Source of the DNA: Flavobacteriales bacterium
GTDB taxonomy: Bacteria; Bacteroidota; Bacteroidia; Flavobacteriales_F; PHOS-HE28
DNA length: 52,224 nt
Direction: 5' to 3'
NCBI GenBank assembly: GCA_017987895.1
Contig: JAGNSU010000008.1
Location: 1 to 52,224 of the forward strand
In this document: positions 15,687 through 23,434 of the stretch, in pieces
Layout: each line of letters begins with the position of its first letter
Position numbering within the stretch: position 1 is the first letter of the stretch
Translations under genes and position numbers: made by a program
The notes under the pieces: generated by a model
Database searches by the model: none
What the model saw: the letters and a program-made list of their open reading frames with translations, nothing else
What the model was told of the DNA's origin: nothing

Positions 15687-16577
15687 ATGGACCCCGACGT
15701 GGCGACCTATCAACTACTGGACGGCAAGCGGTGCGGCGATGCCCTGCGCGCTGAGATCGCGAAAGGGGCGCTGGAAGTGCGATCCGGACGGGGTAGGGTG
15801 CCACACCTGGCCGCAGTGCTGGTAGGCAACGACGGCGCAAGCCGCACCTATGTGGAGGCCAAGGTGAAAGCATGCGAGGAGGTCGGCTTTCGCAGTTCAT
15901 TGATCACCCTGCCGGAGACCACTACCGAGGACGACCTGCTCCATCGGGTGAAGCAATTGAACAAGGACAAGGAGTTGGATGGGTTCATCGTGCAACTGCC
16001 GCTCCCGGAACATATCGATGCGGACAAGGTGACCCTGGCGATCACACCGGACAAGGATGTCGATGGCTTCCATCCGGAGAACATCGGGCGGATGGTGCTC
16101 GGTCTACCCGGTTTCCTGCCGGCCACCCCGAGCGGTATCGTCGAGCTCCTTCGGCACTACCACGTGGAAACGGCCGGTAAACATTGTGTGGTGATCGGCC
16201 GCAGCCACATCGTGGGCACGCCTATGAGCATTTTGATGAGCCGCAATGCCTACCCCGGCAATTGCACTGTGACGCTCGCTCACAGTCGCACCAAGGATCT
16301 GCCGACCCTTACGCGCCAGGCCGATATCCTTATCGCGGCCCTCGGTAAGCCCGAGTTCGTGACCGCGGACATGGTGAAGGACGGCGCGGTGGTGGTGGAC
16401 GTGGGCATTCACCGTATCGCCGATGCCGCACGCAAAAGCGGTTTCCGATTGGTAGGCGATGTGAAGTTCGACGAGGTGGCACCTAAGTGCTCCTGGATCG
16501 CCCCGGTGCCTGGCGGAGTGGGTCCCATGACTATCACCAGCCTGCTGCTGAACACATTGAAGGCGTGCCAGCGCTGA
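15687..16577 (+). CDS. folD: Bifunctional methylenetetrahydrofolate dehydrogenase/cyclohydrolase FolD
   Basis: 296 aa. FolD interconverts 5,10-methylene-THF, methenyl-THF and 10-formyl-THF using NADP+, supplying one-carbon units for purine and fMet-tRNA synthesis; cytoplasmic. Visible signatures: YVEAKVKACEEVG (catalytic K59), QLPLPEH (~103-109), the NADP-binding GRSHIVGTPMS (~171-181), DVDGF, and APVPGGVGPMT (~272). Length and order match the family. It precedes, convergently, the HAD gene (stop-to-stop 9 nt). It probably shares the run of plus-strand genes with YfiT. Confidence 0.97.
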   Translation: MDPDVATYQLLDGKRCGDALRAEIAKGALEVRSGRGRVPHLAAVLVGNDGASRTYVEAKVKACEEVGFRSSLITLPETTTEDDLLHRVKQLNKDKELDGFIVQLPLPEHIDADKVTLAITPDKDVDGFHPENIGRMVLGLPGFLPATPSGIVELLRHYHVETAGKHCVVIGRSHIVGTPMSILMSRNAYPGNCTVTLAHSRTKDLPTLTRQADILIAALGKPEFVTADMVKDGAVVVDVGIHRIADAARKSGFRLVGDVKFDEVAPKCSWIAPVPGGVGPMTITSLLLNTLKACQR

Positions 16578-16586
16578 TGGTGCGGC

Positions 16587-17006
16587 CTATTCTCCGAACA
16601 CTTCGATCGTGGCCTGCCTTTCCACCAGTTCGGTGAACTTGCCCGTGTAGCGGGTGGCTCGTACGATATGGTTGTCGATCCAGTGGTAGTTGCCCCCGCG
16701 CGGTTTGCCGAAGAGGATGGCGTGGTAGTGGAAGCCATGCTGGTCCAGCCAGGCGGTGGTCACTTCGCGATGCGCCTCCGTTCGGCTGGTGAAGAAGGTG
16801 ATGATGTGCCCTTCGTTATACCAGCCATTGCAGATCTCCAATGCACCTTCGAAGATCGCCGCATCGCTCATCCGCTCCGGTTCCTCGTTTGGGATGTCCT
16901 CGCAAATGGTGCCGTCGATGTCGATCAGGAAGTTCTTCTTCCCCTCGGGTAGCTTGGGGCTGATCTTCTTGCCGTCCACAAAGGCTTCTTTGAGCTGCTG
17001 GTCCAT
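16587..17006 (-). CDS. HAD-family phosphatase-like protein
   Basis: 139 aa starting MDQQLKEAFVDGKKISPKLP. The HAD motif I is LIDIDGTICEDIP (the nucleophile Asp is the first D of DIDGT), motif II the FTSRTEAH threonine/serine, and Lys/Asp of motifs III/IV lie in GKPRGGNYHWIDNH. Short proteins of this kind often are annotated as phosphoheptose isomerase-like or as HAD hydrolases of unknown substrate in Bacteroidota. A soluble cytoplasmic phosphatase is the expected role. Last gene of a likely operon with ribH and the TPR gene (53-nt gap to ribH), though its own promoter is possible. Confidence 0.85.
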   Translation of the reverse strand: MDQQLKEAFVDGKKISPKLPEGKKNFLIDIDGTICEDIPNEEPERMSDAAIFEGALEICNGWYNEGHIITFFTSRTEAHREVTTAWLDQHGFHYHAILFGKPRGGNYHWIDNHIVRATRYTGKFTELVERQATIEVFGE

Positions 17007-17059
17007 GGAACGAATATCGCGAGAAAACCACGCCGACAGCCAGCGCGTGGGAATGAAGG

Positions 17060-17554
17060 CTATGGGCTGAGGGTATGCCGGAGCTCGGCCATTTTCAAGG
17101 CGGCCACCGCGCTGTCCACGCCCTTATTGCCATGCTTACCACCGCTGCGGTCTTGGGCCTGTTGAAGGGTATCGTCGGTAAGCACACAGAAGATCACCGG
17201 CACACCGCTGCCCAAATTCACCTGCATAATGCCCTGTGCCGTGGCCTGGCACACATAGTCGAAGTGCGGTGTTTCACCCCGCACCAGGCTGCCGATACAG
17301 ATCACAGCGTGCGGTTGCAACCCTTCAATGGCCAGGCGTGCACCCAAAGGCAATTCGAAACTTCCGGGCACCCAAACCTCATGCAGGTCTTCGGGACGGG
17401 CCCCATGGCGCACCAGCGTATCATGCGCCCCAGAGCGCATGGCATCTGTAATGGCGCGGTTCCACTCGCTCACCACCAACACGAAACGACGACCGGCGCC
17501 TGAGGGGACGCCGGTCGGGTCGTACGAGGAAAGAGGATGTTCCGAAGTGGCCAT
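17060..17554 (-). CDS. ribH: 6,7-dimethyl-8-ribityllumazine synthase
   Basis: 164 aa starting MATSEHPLSSYDPTGVPSGA. Lumazine synthase condenses 5-amino-6-ribitylaminouracil with 3,4-dihydroxybutanone phosphate to the lumazine precursor of riboflavin and assembles into icosahedral or pentameric shells. Signatures: FVLVVSEWNRAITDAM, VWVPGSFELPLGA, GSLVRGETPHFDYVCQ with the catalytic-region His, and GVPVIFCVLTDDTLQQAQDR...GGKHGNKG. Length is normal. Starts 9 nt after the TPR gene's end, so cotranscribed; ribD is distant at 30.7 kb. Confidence 0.97.
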   Translation of the reverse strand: MATSEHPLSSYDPTGVPSGAGRRFVLVVSEWNRAITDAMRSGAHDTLVRHGARPEDLHEVWVPGSFELPLGARLAIEGLQPHAVICIGSLVRGETPHFDYVCQATAQGIMQVNLGSGVPVIFCVLTDDTLQQAQDRSGGKHGNKGVDSAVAALKMAELRHTLSP

Positions 17555-17563
17555 CGCCGAAGA

Positions 17564-18256
17564 TCAGCCGGCCATCGCTTCCGCGCGGGCGGCGTATTTC
17601 TTGGCCAGGTTGGCGTCCGCCGAAGTGGGGAAGTCGGTGGCGATCTTGCGGAAGGCCTTGGCGGCGTTCTTCCAATCACCGCCCTGCTGGTGCAGGATAC
17701 CGGCTTTCATCAGGAACATCGGGGTGGTGAACTCATTGTGTGTCACCCCTGCGGCCTTTTCGAACTGGCCGATCGCTTCCGCGGTCTTGCCCAACTCCAC
17801 GTAGGCGTCACCGATGCCTCCGGCCGCCATGGCCTCGAGCACGGGATCGTCCACATCCGCGTCCTGGTAGTAGGACACCGCCGATTCATAGTCACCCTTC
17901 CGCAGGTAGCAGGTGCCCAGATAGAAATGAGCGAGCTCGCCGGCCGGGGTGCTGCCGTACTCGTCCGCGAGATACTGGAAGCCGAAGTAATTACCGTCAC
18001 CATTGATGGCCAGGTCCAGTGAATCGATCTCGAAGTAGTACTGGGCCTTCCAGATGAGGTCGTTGGCCTCTTTGGCGCGCGGTTCGGCATAGAACTTCTT
18101 ATAGCCCAGAAGCCCGCCGACCACCACCAGCAGACCCACGACCCCGTAGGTAACGGCCTGTTTGTTCTTCTCCAGGAAGAGCTCGGCCCGGGAATAGGCC
18201 TGGCCGATATCGAGGTCTTTCTCACCCTGTTCCGGGTGCGTGGTCTTGGTGGCCAT
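17564..18256 (-). CDS. Membrane-anchored tetratricopeptide-repeat protein
   Basis: 230 aa from the ATG at 18256 (MATKTTHPEQGEKDLDIGQA); a start at 18304 would precede the promoter box. One N-terminal membrane span follows the first ~45 residues (VTYGVVGLLVVVGGLLGYKK), with a cytoplasmic-side N-terminus, then TPRs of the form FYLGTCYLRKGDYESAVSYYQDA and GDAYVELGKTAEAIGQFEKAA. The layout (short cytosolic tail, span, periplasmic TPRs) is like YfgM, an ancillary SecYEG subunit; that function is only analogy. First gene of the TPR-ribH-(HAD) unit, with a promoter 30 nt upstream and recF divergent. Confidence 0.88.
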   Translation of the reverse strand: MATKTTHPEQGEKDLDIGQAYSRAELFLEKNKQAVTYGVVGLLVVVGGLLGYKKFYAEPRAKEANDLIWKAQYYFEIDSLDLAINGDGNYFGFQYLADEYGSTPAGELAHFYLGTCYLRKGDYESAVSYYQDADVDDPVLEAMAAGGIGDAYVELGKTAEAIGQFEKAAGVTHNEFTTPMFLMKAGILHQQGGDWKNAAKAFRKIATDFPTSADANLAKKYAARAEAMAG

Positions 18257-18286
18257 GATCGCTGACTTTTCTCTATAAAAGCGGCG

Positions 18287-18294
18287 CAAAAGTA
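18287..18294 (-). promoter_or_regulatory. Promoter box of the TPR-ribH operon
   Basis: Minus strand reads TACTTTTGCGCCGCTTTT: TACTTTTG is an exact TAnnTTTG, about 30 nt before the ATG at 18256. The identical GCGCCGCTTTT follows the boxes of ndk and (as GCGCCGCT) dnaN. No clear -33 element. Confidence 0.55.
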
Positions 18295-18368
18295 GACCTT
18301 TCAACGGAACGTTCGGCGCCCGCCCGAAAGGCCGTGTGACGAGCGCCGGGAAGGAGTAGTGGTACGGC

Positions 18369-18376
18369 TATCTTTG
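18369..18376 (+). promoter_or_regulatory. Promoter box of recF
   Basis: TATCTTTG is an exact TAnnTTTG ending 8 nt before the recF ATG at 18385, implying a nearly leaderless transcript. No -33 TTG is seen at the expected position. Confidence 0.5.
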
Positions 18377-18384
18377 GCCACCGC

Positions 18385-19521
18385 ATGGATGTCCGCCTGG
18401 AACGCCTGAACCTGCTGCACTTCCGCAACCACAGGGAGGCGGAACTGCATCTGGGACCGGAGGTGAACTGCTTCGTAGGCCCGAACGGGGTCGGCAAGAC
18501 CAATTTGCTGGACGCGGTGCACTACCTGGCCCTGTGCAAGAGCTACTTCGACCCGCTGGATCAGAACAACATCCTGCACGATGAGGAGATGTTCCTGGTG
18601 AAAGGTCGATTGGCGAGCGATACGGATGGTGTGGAACTGGCCTGTAGTGTGCGACGGGGCCATCGGAAAGTGTTCCAACGCGACCGCAAGGAGTATGACC
18701 GACTGGCCGACCATGTGGGCCGTTGGCCTGCGGTGATGATCACCCCGTACGATGGTCAATTGGTGCTCGAAGGCTCCGAGTTGCGCCGGCGCTTCCTGGA
18801 TGGGCTCATCGCCCAGTTCGATCGGGGGTACCTGGACGCTTTGTTGCGGTACAACCGATCCCTTGTCCAGCGCAATGTGATGCTGAAGCGTTTCGCGGAG
18901 CAGGGTGGGGGATCGCTTGCGGCGCTGGAGCCGTGGGATGAGCAACTCGTTCGGCACGGAACCGTTGTGCATGCCGTGCGTGAAGCCTTCCTGATCGAAT
19001 TGAAACCCTTGGTGGAGTCGCACTATCGCGGTATCAGCAATGGCCCGGAGACCGTGGCGCTCACCTACCGATCGGCGGTGGGCGAGCGTGGGATGGAAGC
19101 CGTGCTAAAGGAAAGTTGGGATCGGGACCGCTCCGCGCAACACACCACGGCCGGGGTCCACAAGGATGATCTGTTGTTCTCCATCGAAGGCCGTCCGCTC
19201 AAGCGCTTCGGTTCGCAAGGACAACAGAAGACCTTTTTGATCGCCCTGAAGCTCGCCCAGTTCGACCTTACCACCGAGCGTACCGGTCGCAAGCCCGTGC
19301 TGATGTTGGACGATATCTTCGACAAGATCGACCCCCAGCGCATGCGCCACCTGTTGGAACTGCTCAGCGGCGGGCGGTTCGGGCAGGTGCTTATCACCGA
19401 TACCGATGCCACCCGGCTCCACAAGGCCCTCGACGGCCTGGACCTGGACATACGCTTCTTCCACCTGTCGCACGAAAAACCCATCCATGCGGAGACCTTC
19501 GAACGAACGGTCGCTCGGTGA
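18385..19521 (+). CDS. recF: DNA replication and repair protein RecF
   Basis: 378 aa starting MDVRLERLNLLHFRNHREAE. RecF is an SMC-like ATPase that, with RecO and RecR, loads RecA onto gapped DNA. Walker A is GPNGVGKTN (~32-40), the ABC-type signature FGSQGQQKTF (~275-284) and Walker B PVLMLDDIFDKID (~304-316); HFRNH at the start is typical. Length is normal. The DUF721 gene overlaps its end by 35 nt. In many bacteria recF follows dnaN; here dnaN is 21 kb away. The TAnnTTTG box and divergent TPR-ribH unit make a shared 128-nt regulatory region. Confidence 0.97.
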   Translation: MDVRLERLNLLHFRNHREAELHLGPEVNCFVGPNGVGKTNLLDAVHYLALCKSYFDPLDQNNILHDEEMFLVKGRLASDTDGVELACSVRRGHRKVFQRDRKEYDRLADHVGRWPAVMITPYDGQLVLEGSELRRRFLDGLIAQFDRGYLDALLRYNRSLVQRNVMLKRFAEQGGGSLAALEPWDEQLVRHGTVVHAVREAFLIELKPLVESHYRGISNGPETVALTYRSAVGERGMEAVLKESWDRDRSAQHTTAGVHKDDLLFSIEGRPLKRFGSQGQQKTFLIALKLAQFDLTTERTGRKPVLMLDDIFDKIDPQRMRHLLELLSGGRFGQVLITDTDATRLHKALDGLDLDIRFFHLSHEKPIHAETFERTVAR

Positions 19522-19780
19522 TGCCTTGGGCGACATGATCGATGCGTACGGGCTTCGGGAGAAGCTCGATGAACTGGACATCGCCAGTTGGTGGGACGAA
19601 GTGGCCGGTGGGCCGATCGCCCGGCATACCGTGGAGGTGCGCCTCAAGCGCGGTCATCTGCATGTCCGGGTGGACAATGCACCCCTGCGGCAGGAGCTCA
19701 GCTATATGAAGGAGCGACTGATCGAGCTGCTCAACGAACGGAGCGGACGTGCCGTGGTGCGGTCCGTCACCATCGGCTGA
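19487..19780 (+). CDS. DUF721 (DciA-like) protein
   Basis: 97 aa from the ATG at 19487 (MRRPSNERSLGDALGDMIDA), overlapping recF by 35 nt in another frame; an open start at 19406 is deep inside recF. The sequence IASWWDEVAGGPIARHTVEV followed by RGHLHVRVDNAPLRQELSYMKERLIELLN is the DUF721 core (W-x-E-V-x-G, then KH-like beta strands and helix). DciA proteins of this family load the replicative helicase DnaB in bacteria lacking DnaC. recF-DUF721 adjacency is recurrent, supporting a replication role. No Zn ribbon is seen; the protein is at the short end of the family. Confidence 0.85.
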   Translation: MRRPSNERSLGDALGDMIDAYGLREKLDELDIASWWDEVAGGPIARHTVEVRLKRGHLHVRVDNAPLRQELSYMKERLIELLNERSGRAVVRSVTIG

Positions 19781-19786
19781 TCGGGG

Positions 19787-20206
19787 CTAGAACTGTTCCC
19801 GTGAGCTGAAGAAGAAGGCACCCTCGAGGGCGGCGTTCTCGTCGCTATCGCTGCCGTGCACGGCGTTCTTCGCCTTGCTTTCCGCGAAGTTCTTGCGGAT
19901 GGTACCGTCGGCGGCGTTGGCCGGGTCCGTGGCGCCGATGAGGTTGCGGAAATCCTCCACCGCGTTCGACTTCTCAAGGATAGCCGCGAAAATGGGCCCG
20001 CTGGCCATGTAATCGACGAGTTCGCCATAGAAAGGACGCTCCTTATGCACCTCATAGAAGGTGCCGGCCTCCTTGTGCGAGAGACGGGTGTACTTCAGCG
20101 CCACGATGCGAAAACCGTTGCTGATGAGCATATCGATGATCTTGCCTGCGTGCCCTGCGGCGACCGCCTCAGGCTTGATCATTGTGAAAGTGCGCGTGCC
20201 TGCCAT
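19787..20206 (-). CDS. ndk: Nucleoside diphosphate kinase
   Basis: 139 aa from the ATG at 20206 ([20 protein letters not shown]); the longer upstream frame is intergenic. Ndk transfers the gamma-phosphate of ATP to nucleoside diphosphates through a phosphohistidine. Features: [10 protein letters not shown], the active-site loop [16 protein letters not shown] with H117, and [11 protein letters not shown]. Length is normal for a hexameric or tetrameric Ndk. It converges with DUF721 (6-nt gap) and has an excellent promoter box at 20231-20238. Slightly unusual is FTEG-like absence; otherwise standard. Confidence 0.97.
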   Translation of the reverse strand: MAGTRTFTMIKPEAVAAGHAGKIIDMLISNGFRIVALKYTRLSHKEAGTFYEVHKERPFYGELVDYMASGPIFAAILEKSNAVEDFRNLIGATDPANAADGTIRKNFAESKAKNAVHGSDSDENAALEGAFFFSSREQF

Positions 20207-20230
20207 AGTGGTGTTGTTGAAAAAGCGGCG

Positions 20231-20238
20231 CAAAAATA
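20231..20238 (-). promoter_or_regulatory. Promoter box of ndk
   Basis: Minus strand reads TATTTTTGCGCCGCTTTT; TATTTTTG is an exact TAnnTTTG about 24 nt before the ATG at 20206. The same GCGCCGCTTTT follows the box of the TPR-ribH operon. Confidence 0.55.
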
Positions 20239-20339
20239 GGTGCGCGCATGATCGGGCGCGCCAAATGAACCACCTTCCTTCGCACCACGTATCCGAGATG
20301 GCGGCGCCCGTTGGTCGTCTTCTGCGTGCGGACCATCCC

Positions 20340-21245
20340 ATGAACCGACCATTCATCCTGACCGGAGCGCTTTCCGTGCTCCTCTGCGCCTGCGGGGGCG
20401 CACCAGAAACGGACCCGGCCAAAGGGGCCGAACGACTGGTGATCTCGGACGAGAACACCGCTCCGGCGGAAGCGTTGTACCAAATGCCCACCCCGAACGA
20501 GCTGTTCGCGCTCATCCGCGAGATGGCCGGCGATGGGCAGAAGCGCCTGCTGAACCCCACCACCAACGCCGACCGCTATGTTTCGCTCACCGGGCGGGCC
20601 TTCAACTTCGGGGTGTATTCCACGGACCTTATCTATGCCAGCTCCTTCAAGTTGAACGTGGAAGTGGTGCGGTACTACCTCACGGTGAAGAAGCTCGGGG
20701 AACAGCTGGGCCTCACCAATGCGTTCACGGAGGATGATTTCGTTCGCCTTGAAGCCAACCTCTCCCGGGGCGACTCTCTGGAGTTCATCAGTAACGACGC
20801 CTACCACAAAGCTTACGCGAAGCTCCAGGACGAGGACCTGGGGCCCACCTTGGCTCTGGTGCTCGCTGGCGGTTGGGTCGAGAGCATGCACTTGGTGATG
20901 CACCAGATCCGCAACTTCGATCCGCAAGATCCGCTGGTAGCCCGCGTGGCCGAGCAGAAGTTCAGCCTGGAACATCTGATCGAAATGATGGATGCGCTTG
21001 GCGAGGACAGTACCGCGACGGTGGTCAAGGCCCGTCTTGTGGAGATCCGTGACATCTACGACCAAGTGAACGTGCGCCGGTCGGCCCATCAAGGAACGTC
21101 CAGCAGCGGTCGTATGGTCCTTGGGGACGACGTCACCGTGTCGCTCACCAAGGAGAAGTACACTGAATTGGAGCGCGCGGTGGAAGCCTTGCGCGATGAA
21201 CTGGTCCGTCCCGAAGGACAGGCCCAAGTACGCTCGAACGCATGA
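20340..21245 (+). CDS. Lipoprotein of unknown function
   Basis: 301 aa from the ATG at 20340 ([20 protein letters not shown]); lipobox LCAC. The upstream open frame from 20061 runs antisense to ndk and is rejected. After the Cys, the mature part is helical and Glu/Asp-rich ([40 protein letters not shown]). No family, catalytic or metal motif is recognised; similar lipoproteins appear conserved across Flavobacteriales by my memory, which I cannot confirm. Its stop overlaps the start of the next gene by 4 nt (ATGA), so the two products probably act together. Confidence 0.8.
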   Translation: MNRPFILTGALSVLLCACGGAPETDPAKGAERLVISDENTAPAEALYQMPTPNELFALIREMAGDGQKRLLNPTTNADRYVSLTGRAFNFGVYSTDLIYASSFKLNVEVVRYYLTVKKLGEQLGLTNAFTEDDFVRLEANLSRGDSLEFISNDAYHKAYAKLQDEDLGPTLALVLAGGWVESMHLVMHQIRNFDPQDPLVARVAEQKFSLEHLIEMMDALGEDSTATVVKARLVEIRDIYDQVNVRRSAHQGTSSSGRMVLGDDVTVSLTKEKYTELERAVEALRDELVRPEGQAQVRSNA

Positions 21246-21844
21246 ACGGCATGAAGCATAGGATCGGGAGCGCGACCTTACTGGGCGCCATGTTGACCTT
21301 GGGCGCAGTGGCGCAGGACCGTTGCGCCGATTACCACACGTTCAATTGCGAACGCTCGACGGACGCCCGCTTTTCCATCAATGGACAAAGCAAGAGCGCC
21401 AGTGTGCAAGTGGGTACGCCTACGGAGCTCAACATCATCGTGTACCGCGGTCAGGACTACCGTGTCTCGTTCTGCTACGACGAGAAGGTGATCGGCGATC
21501 ACGTGGTCGCACGGTTGGTGGAGAAGATCCGTGTGCCCGAAGAGGCCAAGCAAGGTGTGGTGACCAAGACCGAGCAGCAGGACGCCGAAGGCAATACGAC
21601 CGGCGCTATCCACGACAAGACGCAGACCAAGGGGATATTCAAGGACGAACGCAAGATACTTTGGGACAATACCGAACATGACCTGGTGCAGAGCATCGAA
21701 TTCTCATGCACGGCCACGAAACGGTTGGTGATCGAAGTGATGGCGCCAGGCGTTGCCGAGCCGAAGGGCCGGTCCAAGGATCTGGACATCGGTTGCGTCG
21801 GTATCTTGATAGAACACATGCCCACACCGAACCTGGGGTTCTGA
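21242..21844 (+). CDS. Exported protein of unknown function
   Basis: 200 aa with start ATG at 21242 ([20 protein letters not shown]), overlapping the stop of the lipoprotein gene. Sec signal ends near GAVAQD. The mature part has 6 Cys (CADYHTFNCERS, FCYDEK, FSCTATK, DIGCVGILIEH), consistent with disulphides in the periplasm or outside. No known domain is recognised. The strong pattern IIVYRGQDYRVSFCYDEKVI suggests a beta-rich fold. Cotranscribed with the lipoprotein, perhaps a complex in the envelope. Confidence 0.78.
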   Translation: MNGMKHRIGSATLLGAMLTLGAVAQDRCADYHTFNCERSTDARFSINGQSKSASVQVGTPTELNIIVYRGQDYRVSFCYDEKVIGDHVVARLVEKIRVPEEAKQGVVTKTEQQDAEGNTTGAIHDKTQTKGIFKDERKILWDNTEHDLVQSIEFSCTATKRLVIEVMAPGVAEPKGRSKDLDIGCVGILIEHMPTPNLGF

Positions 21845-21860
21845 TCCTTACCGGTGCGGA

Positions 21861-21868
21861 TACCTTTG
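21861..21868 (+). promoter_or_regulatory. Promoter box of the DHH-FKBP operon
   Basis: TACCTTTG is an exact TAnnTTTG, ending 10 nt before the DHH-gene ATG at 21879. No clear -33 element. It suggests that transcription begins a few nucleotides before the start codon. Confidence 0.5.
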
Positions 21869-21878
21869 CGCACCCTCG

Positions 21879-22904
21879 ATGTCATTCCTGCCAGCGGATA
21901 GCTCCGCGCTGCTCCAATTGCGCGATCTGCTCAGCTCCCCGCGGAGTTGTGCCATTGTCACGCATTACAATCCGGATGGTGATGCCATGGGGTCGTCGCT
22001 CGGGTTGATGGGCGCTTTGCAGGCCCTCGGGCATACGGCACAGGTGGTCCTGCCGAACACACCAGCCTCCTTCTTGCATTGGATGCCGGGGTATGGGAGC
22101 GCGGTCGCAGCGGATGCACATCCGGAACAGGCCAAAACCATCGTGCGGTCCGCCGAGGTCCTCTTTTGCCTGGACTTCAACCGGCCGGACCGGGTGGGTG
22201 TGTTGGAGGAGAGCTTGCGCGCCGCACCGTACAAGGTACTCGTCGATCACCACCAACGACCCGATGCCTTCGCCCAGATCATGTTCTCGGACACGGCCTC
22301 CTGCGCGACCTGCCAGATGGTGTACGATATCCTCGTCGCATTGAAAGCCGGGGACCACATCGATCAGGGTGTCGCCACCTGCCTCTACACCGGTATCATG
22401 ACGGATTCCGGGTCGTTCCGCTATACCTCCACCACCCCCCACACCTTGCGCGTCGCTGCAGCGCTGATGGAGAAAGGCGCTGTGCCCGACCATGTGTTCA
22501 GCGCTGTGTTCGACGGGAACAGCGAACAACGGTTGAAGCTGCTCGGCTTCACCCTTGCGGAGCGGATGACCATCTACCCACAGTTCGGCACGGCGGTGAT
22601 CGTACTGAGCGAGCAGGACCTGGGTCGCTACCGGTTCGAGCCGGGGGATGCGGAAGGGTTCGTGAACTACGGGCTTTCGGTCAAAGGGGTGCGCCTCGCG
22701 GCTTTTTTCATGGAACGACCGGACCGCGTGAAGATCAGCATGCGATCCAAAGGCATGCTACCTGTGGATCGCTTCTTGTCGGCCCATTTCGACGGCGGCG
22801 GCCATGCCAACGCGGCTGGGGGCCAAAGCATGTCACCACTTCCAGAGGTGGTGGCCCGGTTCATGGAACTGCTTCCGCCCTTCATCGCCGCGCACCCGGA
22901 ATGA
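21879..22904 (+). CDS. DHH-family phosphoesterase (NrnA-like)
   Basis: 341 aa starting MSFLPADSSALLQLRDLLSS. DHH/DHHA1 proteins of the NrnA type degrade short oligoribonucleotides (nanoRNA) and 3'-phosphoadenosine-5'-phosphate. Motif I is THYNPDGDAMGSS (H29, D33, D35), motif II FCLDFNRPDR, motif III LVDHHQRP (D123, H124, H125), motif IV MTDSGSFRY, and the DHHA1 substrate loop GGGHANAAGG (~306-315). Length matches NrnA. The next FKBP gene starts in its stop codon (ATGA overlap), so it heads an operon of three or four genes. Confidence 0.95.
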   Translation: MSFLPADSSALLQLRDLLSSPRSCAIVTHYNPDGDAMGSSLGLMGALQALGHTAQVVLPNTPASFLHWMPGYGSAVAADAHPEQAKTIVRSAEVLFCLDFNRPDRVGVLEESLRAAPYKVLVDHHQRPDAFAQIMFSDTASCATCQMVYDILVALKAGDHIDQGVATCLYTGIMTDSGSFRYTSTTPHTLRVAAALMEKGAVPDHVFSAVFDGNSEQRLKLLGFTLAERMTIYPQFGTAVIVLSEQDLGRYRFEPGDAEGFVNYGLSVKGVRLAAFFMERPDRVKISMRSKGMLPVDRFLSAHFDGGGHANAAGGQSMSPLPEVVARFMELLPPFIAAHPE

Positions 22905-23434
22905 AGGTGCCTCGGTGGACCTGCTTATGGATCCTTTTGCTCGGGGCCTGCCGAAGCGAAGGGCCACCCGCCGCGATCACCAAATCGACCCCGGAGGAGG
23001 GCCCCGCGTACATCGAAGAGAACAAACAGGCCAGCCACATCGAGTCGGGTGATATTGACAACTACATCCGCAGCCACCGGTTGCGACCACGATCCACTGG
23101 CTCGGGCGTATACCATCAGTTGGTCCGTGATCTCCCGGGCGATACGGCCAGGCCAGGCCAATGGGCTGTCGTGAATTTCCGCATGGAACTATTGAACGGA
23201 AAGGTGTGCGCCACCTCGGCGAAGGACCGCCCGGAGCGCTTCCTCATCGAAATGGACGATGTGGAGAGCGGCCTGCATGAGGGCATCCAGCATCTGTCGC
23301 CTGGCGATAGTGCCCTGTTGATCCTCGCTTCACACCGGGCGTATGGTCTTATCGGCGATCTGGACCAGGTACCCATGCGGAGCACGATCGTGTACCACAT
23401 CGGCCTGGTCGCGCTGGAAGATCCGGGCCGATGA
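22901..23434 (+). CDS. FKBP-type peptidyl-prolyl isomerase lipoprotein
   Basis: 177 aa from the ATG at 22901 (MKVPRWTCLWILLLGACRSE; lipobox LGAC), overlapping the DHH gene by 4 nt. The FKBP core spans ~85-175: PGQWAVVNFRMELLNGKV, LHEGIQHLSPGDSALLILAS, HRAYG, and STIVYHIGLVALED. It catalyses proline cis/trans isomerisation and/or acts as a chaperone in the periplasm or outer membrane. Bacteroidota gliding protein GldI is a related lipoprotein FKBP, so a GldI-like role is possible but not provable here. Followed by a second FKBP lipoprotein gene with a 4-nt overlap. Confidence 0.88.
   Translation: MKVPRWTCLWILLLGACRSEGPPAAITKSTPEEGPAYIEENKQASHIESGDIDNYIRSHRLRPRSTGSGVYHQLVRDLPGDTARPGQWAVVNFRMELLNGKVCATSAKDRPERFLIEMDDVESGLHEGIQHLSPGDSALLILASHRAYGLIGDLDQVPMRSTIVYHIGLVALEDPGR

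Noticed and set aside
20169..21227. 352-codon minus-strand frame opposite the lipoprotein gene
   Set aside because: Antisense shadow of the lipoprotein gene that has a clear lipobox; no motifs in the shadow.
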